The translations under genes and the position numbers were made by a program. The notes below the pieces were generated by a model, which worked only from the letters and a program-made list of their open reading frames with translations, was not told the origin of the DNA and did no database searches. A stretch of DNA of 64,000 bases from contig JAETXT010000008.1 in NCBI GenBank assembly GCA_019188255.1, forward strand, positions 682,001 through 746,000. Direction: 5' to 3'. Below, one piece after another: positions 22,155 to 33,114 of this stretch. This DNA is from Verticillium longisporum (lineage: Eukaryota; Ascomycota; Sordariomycetes; Glomerellales; Plectosphaerellaceae). Each line of letters starts with the position of its first letter. Positions within the stretch are counted from its first letter, which is position 1.

Positions 22155-23384
22155 ATGACCACTTCGGTCAAGTTCGCGCTCCCATCAGGGGCACAGTACT
22201 TTACACCATTCGCTGTATTTCCAGTGGAGATTCGCCTCCAGATATGGGAGGCTGCCATATTCGAGCCTGGCATGCACTTTCTCAAGATTGTGCCGAACGA
22301 CGACCAGGGCCACGTCCTTGCCCGAGTCATCCAAGGGTCCCGTCGTTTCCTCCTTGTCAGAGCACATCTCGCTCCCATATTCCCGAATCCTAAAGCCGAC
22401 AACTCACATTACGTCGCCCTCGCAAAGGTCCTCGACACCCTTTCCAACACCTGCAGTGAGGCCAAGCGCGTGGTCCAGCGTCTTCTTCGAGACCCGGGCA
22501 CACTCGAGGTCAATGGGCAGCCCATCGCTCTGACCTCTCACGCCCAGGACATCGTTTGCCTCGACTACCTCCCATCGGACCTCTTCTACAGTGGGTGCCG
22601 CATATCGCACGACTTCCAGTGTCCAGGTCTCGACAAGATTCGCCATCTGGCCGTCAGGTACTGTCACAAGTGGGAGACGGTGGTCTTGCTGTGTGAAGCT
22701 TGTGGCGGTTCGCACATGCGTGAGACGACCAAAAACCACCCCGTCCACGCCTATCAGTTCCTTGCCCGGCACTGTCCCAACCTGGAGACATTCTATCTCA
22801 TCGACTACTTGATATTGCGAAAGGAAGCAAATGAAGCTGCGGGTCAGTTGAGCAACCTCGATCGGAAGCCTGTCACTGGACTTTCTTCAGATGGCCAAGT
22901 GCTTCCGCCGGTGCAAAGCATACCTACTCGAAGGGCATATCAGGAAAGCCCAAAATTCACAAGTAGCGGTCGAACTTATTTCGAGATCGCTCGCAACCAG
23001 GATGACTGGCTCGTCCAGTCGCGCGTATTTGAGACTCTCGACTGGATCCAAAAGAACTTTCGCCGATACGCTGTCGAGAGCACCACCACTCGCCACCGGC
23101 ACAGTCGACCCCTCCAGGTCCAGTTCAAGGTCCTCTCTTGCGAATGGGACGTTGTGCAGGCGACAGCGGCTCCGAGACCGAAGATTGTCGCGCCGCGAAA
23201 AGGAAACAACAAGCGCATGTTTGCCGGCGATGCAACGGAGCCCGCCCGCAAATCAGCCAGATCGACCAGGAACCAGCACATGACTCCAGCTCCTGTGCCG
23301 TGCAGTCAACGGACGGGGTTCGTGTTCGGGCAGGGAGAGCATCACGACTTTGTTTTCGGGAGAGGTGGTCGCCGCGGTCAGTAG
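22155..23384 (+). CDS. 2EXR-domain protein
   Basis: Single exon, 409 aa. After a short N-terminus it shows the 2EXR signature FAVFPVEIRLQIWEAAIFEP (residues about 15-35), a motif family found in hundreds of fungal proteins of unknown role. The middle has CRISHDFQCPGLDKIRHLAV and a CEACGG knuckle, then AYQFLARHCPNLETFYLIDY. This resembles the second half of 2EXR proteins, where leucine-rich lines end in a Tyr/Ile-rich block. The C-terminus is basic (residues about 350-375, with KKR and RKSAR) and ends in two FVFG repeats (FVFGQGEHHD, FVFGRGGRRGQ). There is no signal or membrane segment; nuclear location is possible from the basic tail. Function unknown. Confidence 0.8.
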   Translation: MTTSVKFALPSGAQYFTPFAVFPVEIRLQIWEAAIFEPGMHFLKIVPNDDQGHVLARVIQGSRRFLLVRAHLAPIFPNPKADNSHYVALAKVLDTLSNTCSEAKRVVQRLLRDPGTLEVNGQPIALTSHAQDIVCLDYLPSDLFYSGCRISHDFQCPGLDKIRHLAVRYCHKWETVVLLCEACGGSHMRETTKNHPVHAYQFLARHCPNLETFYLIDYLILRKEANEAAGQLSNLDRKPVTGLSSDGQVLPPVQSIPTRRAYQESPKFTSSGRTYFEIARNQDDWLVQSRVFETLDWIQKNFRRYAVESTTTRHRHSRPLQVQFKVLSCEWDVVQATAAPRPKIVAPRKGNNKRMFAGDATEPARKSARSTRNQHMTPAPVPCSQRTGFVFGQGEHHDFVFGRGGRRGQ

Positions 23385-24396
23385 CCCGGGCGCGCATCCG
23401 GTGTCTTCAGAAACCCCTAGGTAACATGGAATGAAGAGCGGCTGACTTTAATCTCACGATTCCTACAAACGAGAGATCAAGCTCGATGCGTGACTTTGGA
23501 ATGCGATCCCTAGGTGACGGATCGTTCTGTTCCGCCTCTGCTTTGAGTAACGTGCATGATCCTTCTGCTGCAGGGCTGGGCCGCCATGCCCAGTGGATCG
23601 GAAAGTGCCTGGCGATCCTTCAAAATCAGCCATGACTGGTTTGGATCATGGGCGTCTTCCCTCAGCTCCTCGCGAGCAGTGGGCGAGCCCTCAACTTTCA
23701 TCTCCACTTGGTTCGCGTCACCGTGAATCCGTGGCTTCATTGCCCTCCACCAAGTCCGTCGCAATCGGCCGGCTCGCACTCGGAGCCGCATGAGACATCA
23801 CGGCAGCAGCGGCTCGCCATGCCTAGTGGCACGGAGCACTAGCCGCGCCTCACGGGCGCAACATCTCAATCGAGCATGAGGCATCTGCGGCAAGCTGCTG
23901 ACAACCCTGTCGCGACACCCAGGCCACCCAGGCGACCGCCACGAGGCCCCTCGCTTGAATACTCCGCACCACACCTGCACGCTGCCCCCTCCAAAAGATC
24001 CTCAAGCTTGAGCAAGGGTTACCTAGTCACTCACAAAAGTTCCCCAGATGGCAGACCCTCGTGGCCCGCGCCTGGCAGCTCGACTATCGCGCCCCACGAG
24101 AGGACAATGTCCTGGCGGACCGACGTCGATGCGTGATGAAGACGACACGCAGGATCCAGATCCGTGGATGAGCAAAGCTGCATTAGCCCGACCGTGAGGC
24201 TGGAATTCCGCTGGCTGGGGTTGCGGTCCGATGCTGCCACCATCCCCACGTGGTGCTCGATCTAGATCCGTCGGGCTCGGTGTTTTCGTTTCTCCTCAGC
24301 TGGCAGATGTTATTAAAGGTGTGAGCATGGCGCACATTATACCACCATGATTGAGGCACTCACTTTGAAAAAACATCACTTTCCTAACTCACGAGA
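23385..24396. other. intergenic, no gene seen
   Basis: About 1 kb. The TATTAAAG at 24311 is a possible TATA element for the esterase gene, 85 bp before its start. Confidence 0.4.
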
Positions 24397-26296
24397 ATGG
24401 TTCGAGTCCTCCCATCACTTTTCGCCATTGGCGCAGTATTGGACCTGGCATTGGCCGCCTGTCTTTCTACACCCAAAGCTACAACGCTGAACGGTACATA
24501 CACTGGTGTCCGCATCCGCGAGTTTGATCAGGAGGCTTTTTGGGGTGTACGCTACGCAAAAGCTTCTCGTCTTCGTAACCCTCAGTCCTTGGCCGATTCT
24601 TGGGAGGGCCTGAGATCTGCGGCGTCTTACGGCGCACTCTGTCCGACCACACCCAACCCGACTGCTTTCGCCGACGCAGGGTTCAAGTACAGCGATGACT
24701 GCCTCAACCTCAATATTCTCCGTCCCGCCCGTACGGCACCTGGTGACAAGCTTCCCGTTGCGGTATGGATCCATGGAGGTAGCTTTTCAGCCGGTTTCGG
24801 GCCTGACGGCAACACAAACACATCCTACGTCGTGAAGGCGAGCGTGGAAAACGAGCTTCCGATCATCACAATCACGCTTAACTATCGTCTTGGCTTCCTC
24901 GGTTTCCCTGGAGGTCCCGATGCCACGGCTGCTGGCATCACGAACCTCGGTCTCAAGGACCAGCATCTTGCTCTGCGCTGGATTCAGGAGAACATTGCCG
25001 CGTTCGGTGGCGACCCTGACAAGGTGACGCTTTGGGGTCAATTGGCTGGCGCAATGTCCATCACCCACCAGCTCCTTGCCTACGGAGGAAACGGTGCTTC
25101 TGGTCTGTTCCGCGGCGCCATCGCCGTAAGCGGAACCGGCGGCCTGGCCACCAATAGCCTAACCCCTGACGAGGCGCGCGTGTCGCAGGCCTACGACACC
25201 GTTCTCAACCTGACCAGTTGTTCGAATGCCGCGGACAGACTCGACTGCCTACGAGAGGTAGACTACAAGGCCCTCTACGACGTCGGCCAGCAGGCCTCCG
25301 CGGCGGCAGGCCTTGCGCCCTTGTGGTGGCCCTCCGTCGATGGGGATTTCATCACCGAGTCCCCGAGCCTGCAGCTCGCCGCCGGTCGTTTCCCCCGCGA
25401 CATCAACTTCATCAGCGGCACCAACAGCGACGAAGGCCTCCTCGTGGCTCAGCTGCTCCAGCAGTTCCTCGGACCGATCGAGGATGACGCGACGCTCCTC
25501 TTCATTCTTGGCGCTCTCTTCTTCCCAGCTGCCCGACCGGAGGTTCTGCAGATGATCCTTGACGCGTACCCCGTGGACGCGCCGTCGCCGCCGTACTCGT
25601 TACCCATGAAAGCTACCAGTGGCGAGGATGTCTTCTGCGACGCCATGAAGGCGGCGGGCCAGCTCTGCGGAGCGCAGTACAGGCGCACGGCGGCCATTTT
25701 CGGCGACTTCCAGATCATCAACGGGCGAAGGTTCTTCGCGGAGAGTCTGGCCAAGCAGGGCGTCGACGTGTTCACCTACAGGTACGTATTTGTGTGCAAT
25801 ACGGCAGAGAGTAAAACTGACAGGGTCAGATTCGACACGAACCCGACTTCCATTCCGATCAGCAGCATCCTTACGCCCGGTTTCACGGCGCATTCCACCG
25901 AGTACACGTACTTCTTCAACCTGCCGCCTGGTTATAACATGTACGGCATGAACCCGCAGATTGTGAACATCAGCTCTCACCTCGAGCTTTCGAGGGGCAT
26001 TGTGGATAAATTCGTCTCGTACATTGCTACGGGTGATCCCAACACGTTTAAAGGTTTGTGGTCCTCCTTTGATACTAGCTGTGAACGAGTCTGACAATGG
26101 AGTAGTGGACTTTATCCCGAAGTGGCCTACCTATGATTTGGCGTCGCCGAAGAACCTGCTCCTCAACGCGACCGAGTCTGATAACAAGATCAATGTTCGT
26201 CTTGAGCCCGATACGTGGCGTGCCGAGGGTATGGCTTTGTGGCCGCAATATTCGATTGAGCTTGACCTTGGAAGTACATGGAGGCCGCAGACGTGA
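24397..26296 (+). CDS. secreted type-B carboxylesterase-fold protein lacking nucleophile Ser
   Basis: Exons 24397-25781, 25830-26053 and 26106-26296 give 599 aa. Acceptor 25829 was chosen because it yields the family-typical TYRFDTNP; a 42-bp alternative would keep the frame too. A signal peptide (FAIGAVLDLALAACLS) is followed by the full alpha-beta hydrolase fold: FWGVRYAKASRLRNP, SDDCLNLNILRP, oxyanion loop VWIHGGSF, NYRLGFLGF. The nucleophile elbow reads TLWGQLAGA, where relatives have G-E/Q-S-A-G: Ser is replaced by Leu at residue 216 (TTG; a single C-to-T from TCG). The other triad members remain (Glu346 in GTNSDEG, His483 in AHSTEYTYFF). Open over its whole length, so it may be a pseudo-enzyme or binding protein, or very recently inactivated. 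Confidence 0.8.
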
Positions 26297-27280
26297 TCTC
26301 ATTTGGGGCAGGACAAGACAAGTGGAGGAGGGGGGTTGGAATAATGTTAATACATAATCATGAGTATCCGTTGAGCAAGCATGTCTGGCCATGTTCAACT
26401 CGAGCGTACACTCTTACGGACGGGAAATGATCGGTCATAAGATCAACCACGCGATCGAGTGATTCTTGTAGAAATGATGGGTACAAATCACGGCATGTTT
26501 TCAGGGGATCCATACATAGTACAGCTCAATGACATACAGCTTAATAGTCCGACAACGATTTATTATTTACCCGACGCGTGCCAAAGAGCAGCTTCCGCCA
26601 GTTCAGAAGCCCACAGAGTACGCAATGAAATTTCAGCTGCTTACTCTTCATCATTTAAAAGGTCTCGCAAAAAGTATGACGCCAGCGAACCGATGGGTAG
26701 GCGGGATCACATCCGTGACTATCTTCCGGCCGCGGTGCTCCATCACGACCCCACTGCGGTAGTGGCCTCCGCTACTGAAGTGGAGGATCGGCAGTCGATG
26801 ACCTGGTTCAGCCAACGACGAGTCGAGCCTTCGTCAGACTCATGAAGCGTGTCGCATGTGAGCCACGGTCGAGTGTTCCTGGCGTCTCGGCAATCTCATC
26901 TATCTCCGACTTGATCATGGCATTATGCTGCCTTGGCTTCCCCATGTTGCGGCCGGGCCAGGCTTCTCCGCGAGATCTGCGCCGGGTCACGATGATCACC
27001 CGAGCAATACATTATGGCTATCTACCGAAAAGAACAGATCCTTCGTTCCGTAGCTGGCGCAGCTTTATTTGGTGAACGATTTAGCCCCAGAAGCCATCGC
27101 TCGCTCATGAAGATCGTGTCAAACACTTGACAAAGTCAGGACATGCCAGGCCGCTTTGCCAGTCAGTCATTTAGCATATAAGAACGATACATGTGAACGT
27201 GAAAATGCTTCCGGTTTTCTGACAGCACACCATACTACTTCATCTTTTCTTTCAGCCTCCTGGCCTACCCCAATCCCGAA
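26297..27280. other. intergenic upstream of GH6 gene
   Basis: No gene supported. GCATATAAG at 27174-27182 is a good TATA element about 100 bp before the GH6 start. Confidence 0.45.
27174..27182 (+). promoter_or_regulatory. TATA element of the GH6 gene
   Basis: GCATATAAG, 99 bp upstream of the start codon, followed by a C/T-rich leader (tcatcttttctttcagcctcc). Confidence 0.5.
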
Positions 27281-28479
27281 ATGCGCACCTCTTCGATTCT
27301 GAGCGCCCTGGCGGCGGCTGGCGCAGTATCCGCTCGTCCGTCCATCTGGTCTCGCCAGAACGACGCCGATGCCAACCCATTTGAGGGTCGTCAGCTGTTC
27401 GTCAACCAGAATTACACGGCCAAACTCGAGGAAACCCGCGAGGCCTTCCTCACGGCCGGCGATGATGTCAATGCCGGCAAGGTCCAGTACGTTCAAGAGT
27501 CTGTCGGAACCTTTGTTTGGATCTCCAACATTGCGAGCCTTGGCGATATTGACGGCGCCATCGAATCTGCCCGTGGCGTCCAGCAAGAGACGGGCGAGGA
27601 ACAGATCGTGGGCCTAGTGCTGTACAACCTTCCCGACAGAGACTGCAGCGCTGGAGAGAGTGCCGGGGAGCTCAGCCTGGCCGAGAACGGACTGGAGAGA
27701 TACAGGACAGAATACGTCGATCAGTTTGCTGCGAGAGTTCGGGCTGCTTCTGACCTTACCTTTGCCATTGTTCTGGAGCCCGATGCGGTCGGCAACATGG
27801 TGACCAACCAGGCCATCGAGTTCTGCGCCAATGCCGCCGAGCCGCAGAGGGACGGTATCGCCTACGCCATTGCCGAGTTGCAGGCTGATAACATCCACCT
27901 ATATATTGACGCCTCCCACGGTGGATGGCTGGGGTGGGATGACAACTTGGCACCAAGTAAGCCATCATCTGCACCCTCATGACGGAGGAGGTCTAACGCT
28001 GTGATGCAGCTGCCAAACAGTTTGCCACCATTGTAGCAAAGGCTGGCCCCAACGCGAAGATCCGCGGTTACTCGACCAATGTCTCCAACTACAACCCCTT
28101 CTCAACGACAAGTCCCGAGATCTACACGGAGTTTAGCAACTCCTTCGACGAGAGCCACTATGCCCTCTCCCTGGTCCCGCACCTTGAGGCCGAAGGACTA
28201 CCCACCCGCTTTATCATCGATCAGGGCCGTGTGGCCGTCCAGGGCGCCCGCGCCGAGTGGGGTGAGTGGTGCAATGTCGAGGCTGGATTCGGGCAGCCCG
28301 CGACGACGCAGACAGAGAACCCGCACGTGGACAGCATTGTCTGGATCAAGCCCGGCGGTGAGAGTGACGGCGCCTGCGGCATCGAGGGCGCGCCCAATGC
28401 GGGCGCTTGGTTTGACGAGTATGCGCAGCTGCTGACGAAGAACGCGCATGTGGCTTTGCAGCCGGCTGTGAGTGTCTAG
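27281..28479 (+). CDS. secreted GH6 glucanase (cellobiohydrolase-type)
   Basis: Exons 27281-27956 and 28010-28479 with a 53-bp intron give 381 aa. Signal peptide MRTSSILSALAAAGAVSA. The GH6 fold is recognised by NPFEGRQLFVN near the start, LYNLPDRDCSA with the catalytic-acid Asp at residue 121, FAIVLEPDAVGNMVTN with Asp168, and YIDASHGGWLGWDDN. Later come IRGYSTNVSNYNPF, FIIDQGRVAVQGAR, WCNVEAGFG, VDSIVWIKPGGESDGACG and AWFDEYAQLL. There is no cellulose-binding module or linker; length fits the catalytic domain alone. GH6 enzymes are inverting and cleave beta-1,4-glucan chains outside the cell. Whether it is processive (CBH II) or endo-acting depends on loops that cannot be judged here. Confidence 0.92.
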
Positions 28480-28787
28480 ACGAGCTGTACGATATGGCCG
28501 TAGTTTGCACAGTTCGCGACAAGGGGCCATGCTACTCAGAATTTATATAAGTCTAGAAAGAAATCTCTTCATCTATTCGAAGAGAAGGGGTCCAACGCTG
28601 AATGAACTTGTCCTTAAATCAAATTGTGGGCTTGAGAACGCAACCATTTCACTCCTGCTCAGGGCCGATGTACTAATCACTCGAGAATTGATTGGAATAT
28701 GTAAAGTCTTTGGATAGTGTTACAAAGTCGATTCATCGATTAAACTGTCGCTGTTTGTGAACATGAAACTGGTGAGACAGGGGACTC
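28480..28787. other. convergent spacer, no gene seen
   Basis: 3' ends of two convergent genes; AT-rich, no feature recognised. Confidence 0.4.
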
Positions 28788-29156
28788 TCACTCCTTCCCA
28801 GACTCCTTGGCGGCCTCCTCTTCAGCAGATTGGGCCGCCAGGAGGGCTTCGCGCCGTTGACGGTTACGTTTGCCGAGGACGCGTAATGTGTTCTCTCTCT
28901 CAATTTCATTCATCTCGGCCCAGTTGTTGATGCGGGACAAGGTGCCATTGACGTTGACGACGACGGGTCCCAGGGCGTCCATACTGACTGTGCCGCCGAG
29001 AGTGAGGTTTGTGGAGCCATCCGAGGTGGATTCGGTGGATGGCAAAGCCAGGGGTGCGGTTGGCTTGCTGTCGCTCATATTTCGAAACAGGGTGCGAGAG
29101 ATTGTGGGTGTGGGCGTGAAATGGCGGAAATTAATTGCTGCGAATGACTTGAGCAT
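28788..29156 (-). CDS. small conserved fungal protein, mitochondrial-like N-terminus
   Basis: Single exon, 122 aa from ATG 29156 (an in-frame ATG at 29264 would add 36 residues). The chosen start gives MLKSFAAINFRHFTPTPTIS, rich in S, T, R and F and free of acidic residues, like a mitochondrial presequence. The core VNVNGTLSRINNWAEMNEIE followed by RENTLRVLGKRNRQR is a block I associate with small uncharacterised fungal proteins. The tail is an acidic helix (QSAEEEAAKESGKE). A second start at MSDSKPT inside could give a cytosolic form of about 93 aa. Function unknown. Confidence 0.6.
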   Translation of the reverse strand: MLKSFAAINFRHFTPTPTISRTLFRNMSDSKPTAPLALPSTESTSDGSTNLTLGGTVSMDALGPVVVNVNGTLSRINNWAEMNEIERENTLRVLGKRNRQRREALLAAQSAEEEAAKESGKE

Positions 29157-29947
29157 GGTGTTGGTGTTGATGGCTTTTCTGTCGTGAAGAAGAAGATTTG
29201 CAGAACGTGCCAGAAGTTTTGCGCTGGTACGGATGGCTGTGCATGGATACTGTGGCTGTGTCACATCAAGTGTGGCGTCGTCTCTCCCTCAAATCAGGGA
29301 AGTCTTGGCTGGCTTCTACCTTGGTATTATCCATTTTTGGCCTGTTTCCTCGAGCGTCAGTTGATTGATTCGCAGTCGGCTCTGAAATAGCTGACGCGTC
29401 ATATCAAGTGTGGAAAAGAAGTCCTACCTCATCCTTCCAGGATGACGACCGTCCCAACATCCATGGCTGAGAACCACATATGCTGTACAACGCAGTTGAG
29501 AGTGGTTGCCTTATTCCAAAACGTATTCTCAGTAATCCAAGCCTTAATAAGTGACATTGACCTACCTTGACTGTATATTATGCAGTCTTATGATAGGGCT
29601 AGTACTATCGTCGTGTCGGATACAACGTAGGAGTACGTCGCAGGCCAGGACACTGGTGGGGAGCGCAAAGATGCCGAAACCCCATCTGCCAGGGGGGTGG
29701 GGTGCCACCCTGTCGCGTTGGATCGGTGAGAGCGTCGAAATTTGGAGGGGAACTCCCCCGCCATTCCAACATTCCAAGCTGACATATTGCCACCCCACTG
29801 GTCTCCAGAGCAAGTCTCGTCCGTTGCCTTGGGAGAGCCTGCTCATGATAACATACGATTGTGCGCTATTTGTACTCACGTCTGAAACAAGCTTGACTGA
29901 CTCCTACTACCTAACCTTTCCGTTCTCTCGCCGCTCTTCGATAAAGA
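29157..29947. other. divergent intergenic, no gene seen
   Basis: Holds the promoters of the small protein (minus) and the DUF4863 gene (plus). No other feature recognised. Confidence 0.4.
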
Positions 29948-30577
29948 ATGTCTAAAGTCGACAAGGCAGATGTTCTCGACCTTTCGCAGTGGCCAACTGC
30001 GCAAAAGTTCGTTGAGCGAGCGAGCGAGTTCTTGAACGAAGTCCAAGACTTGTAAGCTATATCTCATCCAAATGGCCTTCGAGAAAGCTAATGGTGAATC
30101 CTTTCCGAAATTAGAACCCCCGGAAAGGATCTTGAAGCCAGGTTCAATAAGGAGTACGGCCCTGGAAATTCGTACTACGAAGACTTCTGCTCCTATATCA
30201 AACAGGGCGTTAAAGAAGGATGGGTCGCCCAAACTGAACTTGATGGCCCAAAGTACCGCCGGGGAAGAATTACCGACCCGGTAGCCCAGACCAGATTCTT
30301 CAGCATCACCACTGTCTTCATGGACAGCCAGGAAGTTTATGCTGGCCAGTATCACGCACACCCATATGGAGAGATCAACTGCGTTGTACAGATCGATTCG
30401 ACGGCTGAGCTGAAGGGCATGCAGGGTTGGCAGGCAGCCGGTTGGACTGCCCCTGGGCCGGGCACACACCACTACCCAGAGGTGCGAGGCGGCGCGTTGG
30501 TAGCGTTGTTCTTCCTCCCTGCTGGCCGCATCTCATACAATGCAAAGCCCGGGATGCCGCAACCTCTGTCTGTCTAA
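29948..30577 (+). CDS. DUF4863 / 4-hydroxylaminobenzoate lyase-like protein
   Basis: Exons 29948-30051 and 30115-30577 (63-bp intron) give 188 aa. The sequence from residue 95 on, QVYAGQYHAHPYGEINCVVQ-like text (seen as EVYAGQYHAHPYGEINCVV), then GWQAAGWTAPGPGTHHYPEV, RGGALVALFFLPAGRISY, is the cupin-like core I associate with DUF4863. That family includes PnbB, which converts 4-hydroxylaminobenzoate to protocatechuate in bacterial nitroaromatic degradation. The conserved histidines (HAHP, HHYP) would be metal ligands. It is probably cytosolic: no signal peptide. The MFS-transporter relic directly downstream could once have been its transport partner. Family assignment is moderately sure; the reaction in a fungus is inference. 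Confidence 0.65.
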
Positions 30578-30599
30578 GCTCAGCACGTGTGGCGGGAGA

Positions 30600-31404
30600 T
30601 TTACGATAGTGTTGTCCTGAGACTAAAAGGATATACATTGCGCAAGACCCGTTACCTGCCTCTCAAAATGTACCTGAATGACACTGAAAATTTCACTCTG
30701 GAAAGATTGGCCAACGAACGGACATCCTTATCAGGTACTGGTTTCGACATATCGCTTCGGCAGGGACACGGCTCCGCCCTACGTGGTTGGATCTTTCTTT
30801 ACGCTTCTCACTGCTCGCTTAACCTACAAGTTTGATCGAAGACAGATCTTCTTTACCATCAATGCCCCAGTCATTATGAATGGATATTCAATGATTCTAG
30901 GTACTGCCAACTCACAGACCAAATACAGTGCAACTTTTCTCATCACTAGCGCAACGTTCTTCATAGCAACTATTCTCAATTGATAAATTAGTACAAACAT
31001 ACCTAACCGCACAGCCAAGAGTACCAGCATCAAAACCAACGGTACACATCGTTTAATCTCGTCGCTCTCGATATCTTACAGTGATAGTCGCAGCCCATAA
31101 AAAAAAGAGAAAAAAGCCACTCTAAGTAATTCCCATGTGTCTAATCATGTTTGGAAATATCGGTGGCTTAATCTCAACATGGTCATTCCTCTCAAAAGAT
31201 GCGCCTCCTCTCCCCATCGGGAACGGCCTCAATCTAGCTGCGTCCCGCTACTCGCTTATCATCGGTTCCGACACCCTCTGGTGGGTGAAAAGAAGCAATA
31301 AAATACGTGAAGGTAGAAGCGCAGAGGTGGAGCTTGCCGGCCTTTCCGAGAAGCAGATTGGGGTCCTCGACTGGAGATACCCTGCTTTCCACTGGGCTCC
31401 GTAG
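30600..31404 (+). pseudogene. 3' half of an MFS transporter (anion:cation symporter type)
   Basis: Three readable blocks of a Tna1/allantoate-permease-like transporter: PPYVVGSFFTLLTARL with FDRRQIFFTINAPVIMNGYS and ILGTANSQTKYSATFLITS (frame of 30678-30983), a short TARST-like remnant near 31005, then FGNIGGLISTWSFLSKDAPP, IGNGLNLAASRYS and the family-typical tail ELAGLSEKQIGVLDWRYPAF to the stop at 31404. The N-terminal six helices are absent, the middle is interrupted by stops and by about 130 bp that no longer translate. A 5'-truncated, decayed gene copy. Confidence 0.7.
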
Positions 31405-32081
31405 ACGGCCAAAAGCAAGAATGGCCTATGGTCTATATTTCACCCAGGCAACAGAATGGTATCTTGAAGAGAAGAAGGTACCTTATCTTTCCTACCATAA
31501 TTTTCATCCTTCGAAATCCCTTTCTTGTAGCTGTGTCATTATTGAAGAGAAGATTTCAGCTCACTTGTTGCTCGAACAGTACAACGGTTGTCTCTAGCTC
31601 CAGCTAGTGAAGATCTCAGCTCAGCGCCCGGAATGGCTTAGGAGCTCTGAACTACAGTGGCGATGAGGATTCCAATTACTACAGGCCATACATACATAAT
31701 CTTGACCTTTGTGCGAAGGAGCTTAACGGCGAGGGCGGCGAATAGCCGCAGCAGCTTGCTGCAAGATGTCTCAAGTGCGCCTAAAACACCGCCTTCTCCA
31801 TGGCCACAAGGTTCTAGACGTAGAGAGCGGTCAGAATAGCCTTTGACCAGAGCTAACCATTTTGATTTTGATTCCGTCGCCCAATTGTCATTGATATCCC
31901 AGGAGCTTGGCTATTTCCAACCTCTATTCTTCCGTTTCTACAGATGTGGTATATCATTAAAAACGTCGACATGGTAGTGGAAGGAACACCATCGGGATGG
32001 GATGGTGGGTGAATCTTGCAGGCGGCAGGCATATTTTCTCGTCTTAAAATGGCCAATCTGGCGTAGACAGCTCCTCCAAGG
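31405..32081. other. intergenic, no gene seen
   Basis: 3' flank shared by the MFS relic and the GH28 gene. No feature recognised. Confidence 0.4.
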
Positions 32082-32900
32082 TTATCCTTGTGATGTATCT
32101 CTATCGCCTGCAGGTTTGACACATGTGAAATCCAATAGGTCTTCATCAACGTTGACACAGGCATAGACTGGCGGCTTCCCGCTGGGAACGTTGATGGTGA
32201 TATTCTCAGCACGTATGTTGCTGCAGCGCTGAGTGAAAGAAAGAAATGTCAGATCATGGTGACACGGGATTGAGAGTTCATCACTTACGTCGGGGGCACT
32301 GCAGACTAATGTACCAGCTTGCGGGTCGAGTGATTCCGAGGTTGTCCCCCACATGTTCTTCATTGTGATATCCTCAATCGTCAGGTTTGCCTAAAGCACC
32401 AGTCAGCTTTTTATCAACGCAAGGGTGTAAAAGCTCACAGGATGCTCATAGCACAGAGTCTGATTCTTCTGCCCGTAACACTGCGTAATTGTGATTGCTC
32501 GATCGTTGTTCTCGTGGTAGAATGTGTCCCAAGTTACATTCTTGACACGACCGAGCCCTCCTCCACCATTGAGCAAGGTCTGGAAGGAGGTCTCGATGCC
32601 TGGCCAGACTTTGATGCGCGCACCGTCACTCGCATTGGCCATGGAGATATTATAAATGTAGAGATCCTCAACAATGTCGACCTCCCCTGCATACTGGCCG
32701 AGAGAACCTACACTGATTCCGTGTGAGCCGTTGCATACAAGATTCTGGATCACAATATTAGTGCTGTTTGGCTTGAAGGAGACGCAATCTATTCGATCAT
32801 TTAGTTGTATTTCCAAGATGGAGTTATTTGGATTCGCCGTACCGTCGGTATTCTAGATAACCGAGTTTTAGATCACGACACGATCGGATCGATACGTATC

Positions 32901-33114
32901 TATCAAGGAGTCTTATGCAACGAGTGAAGGGATCAACTATTAGTCTCTTAGGGGTCTCTAGGAAGATAGAATAATCGATGCCCTTCTCTAAATCTTAGTC
33001 TATTAACCTTTCTTATAACTATTCCCTTACTATGCTTAGTCCTCTCTTCTTAATTCCTACGATTAAATAATAGGCGATCCCCTATCGGTCTTATACCTCC
33101 TTTAGATCCTAATA
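32901..33114. repeat. left LTR of the old element (214 bp)
   Basis: Direct repeat of 44426-44639. The outer 35 bp keep C/G bases (caacgagtgaagggatcaac) that are T/A in the other copy, while the inner part is the more decayed copy. Confidence 0.9.

Noticed and set aside
25782..25823. 42-bp in-frame retained segment or shorter intron in the esterase
   Set aside because: Acceptor at 25829 gives TYRFDTNP typical of the family and a more usual 48-bp length.
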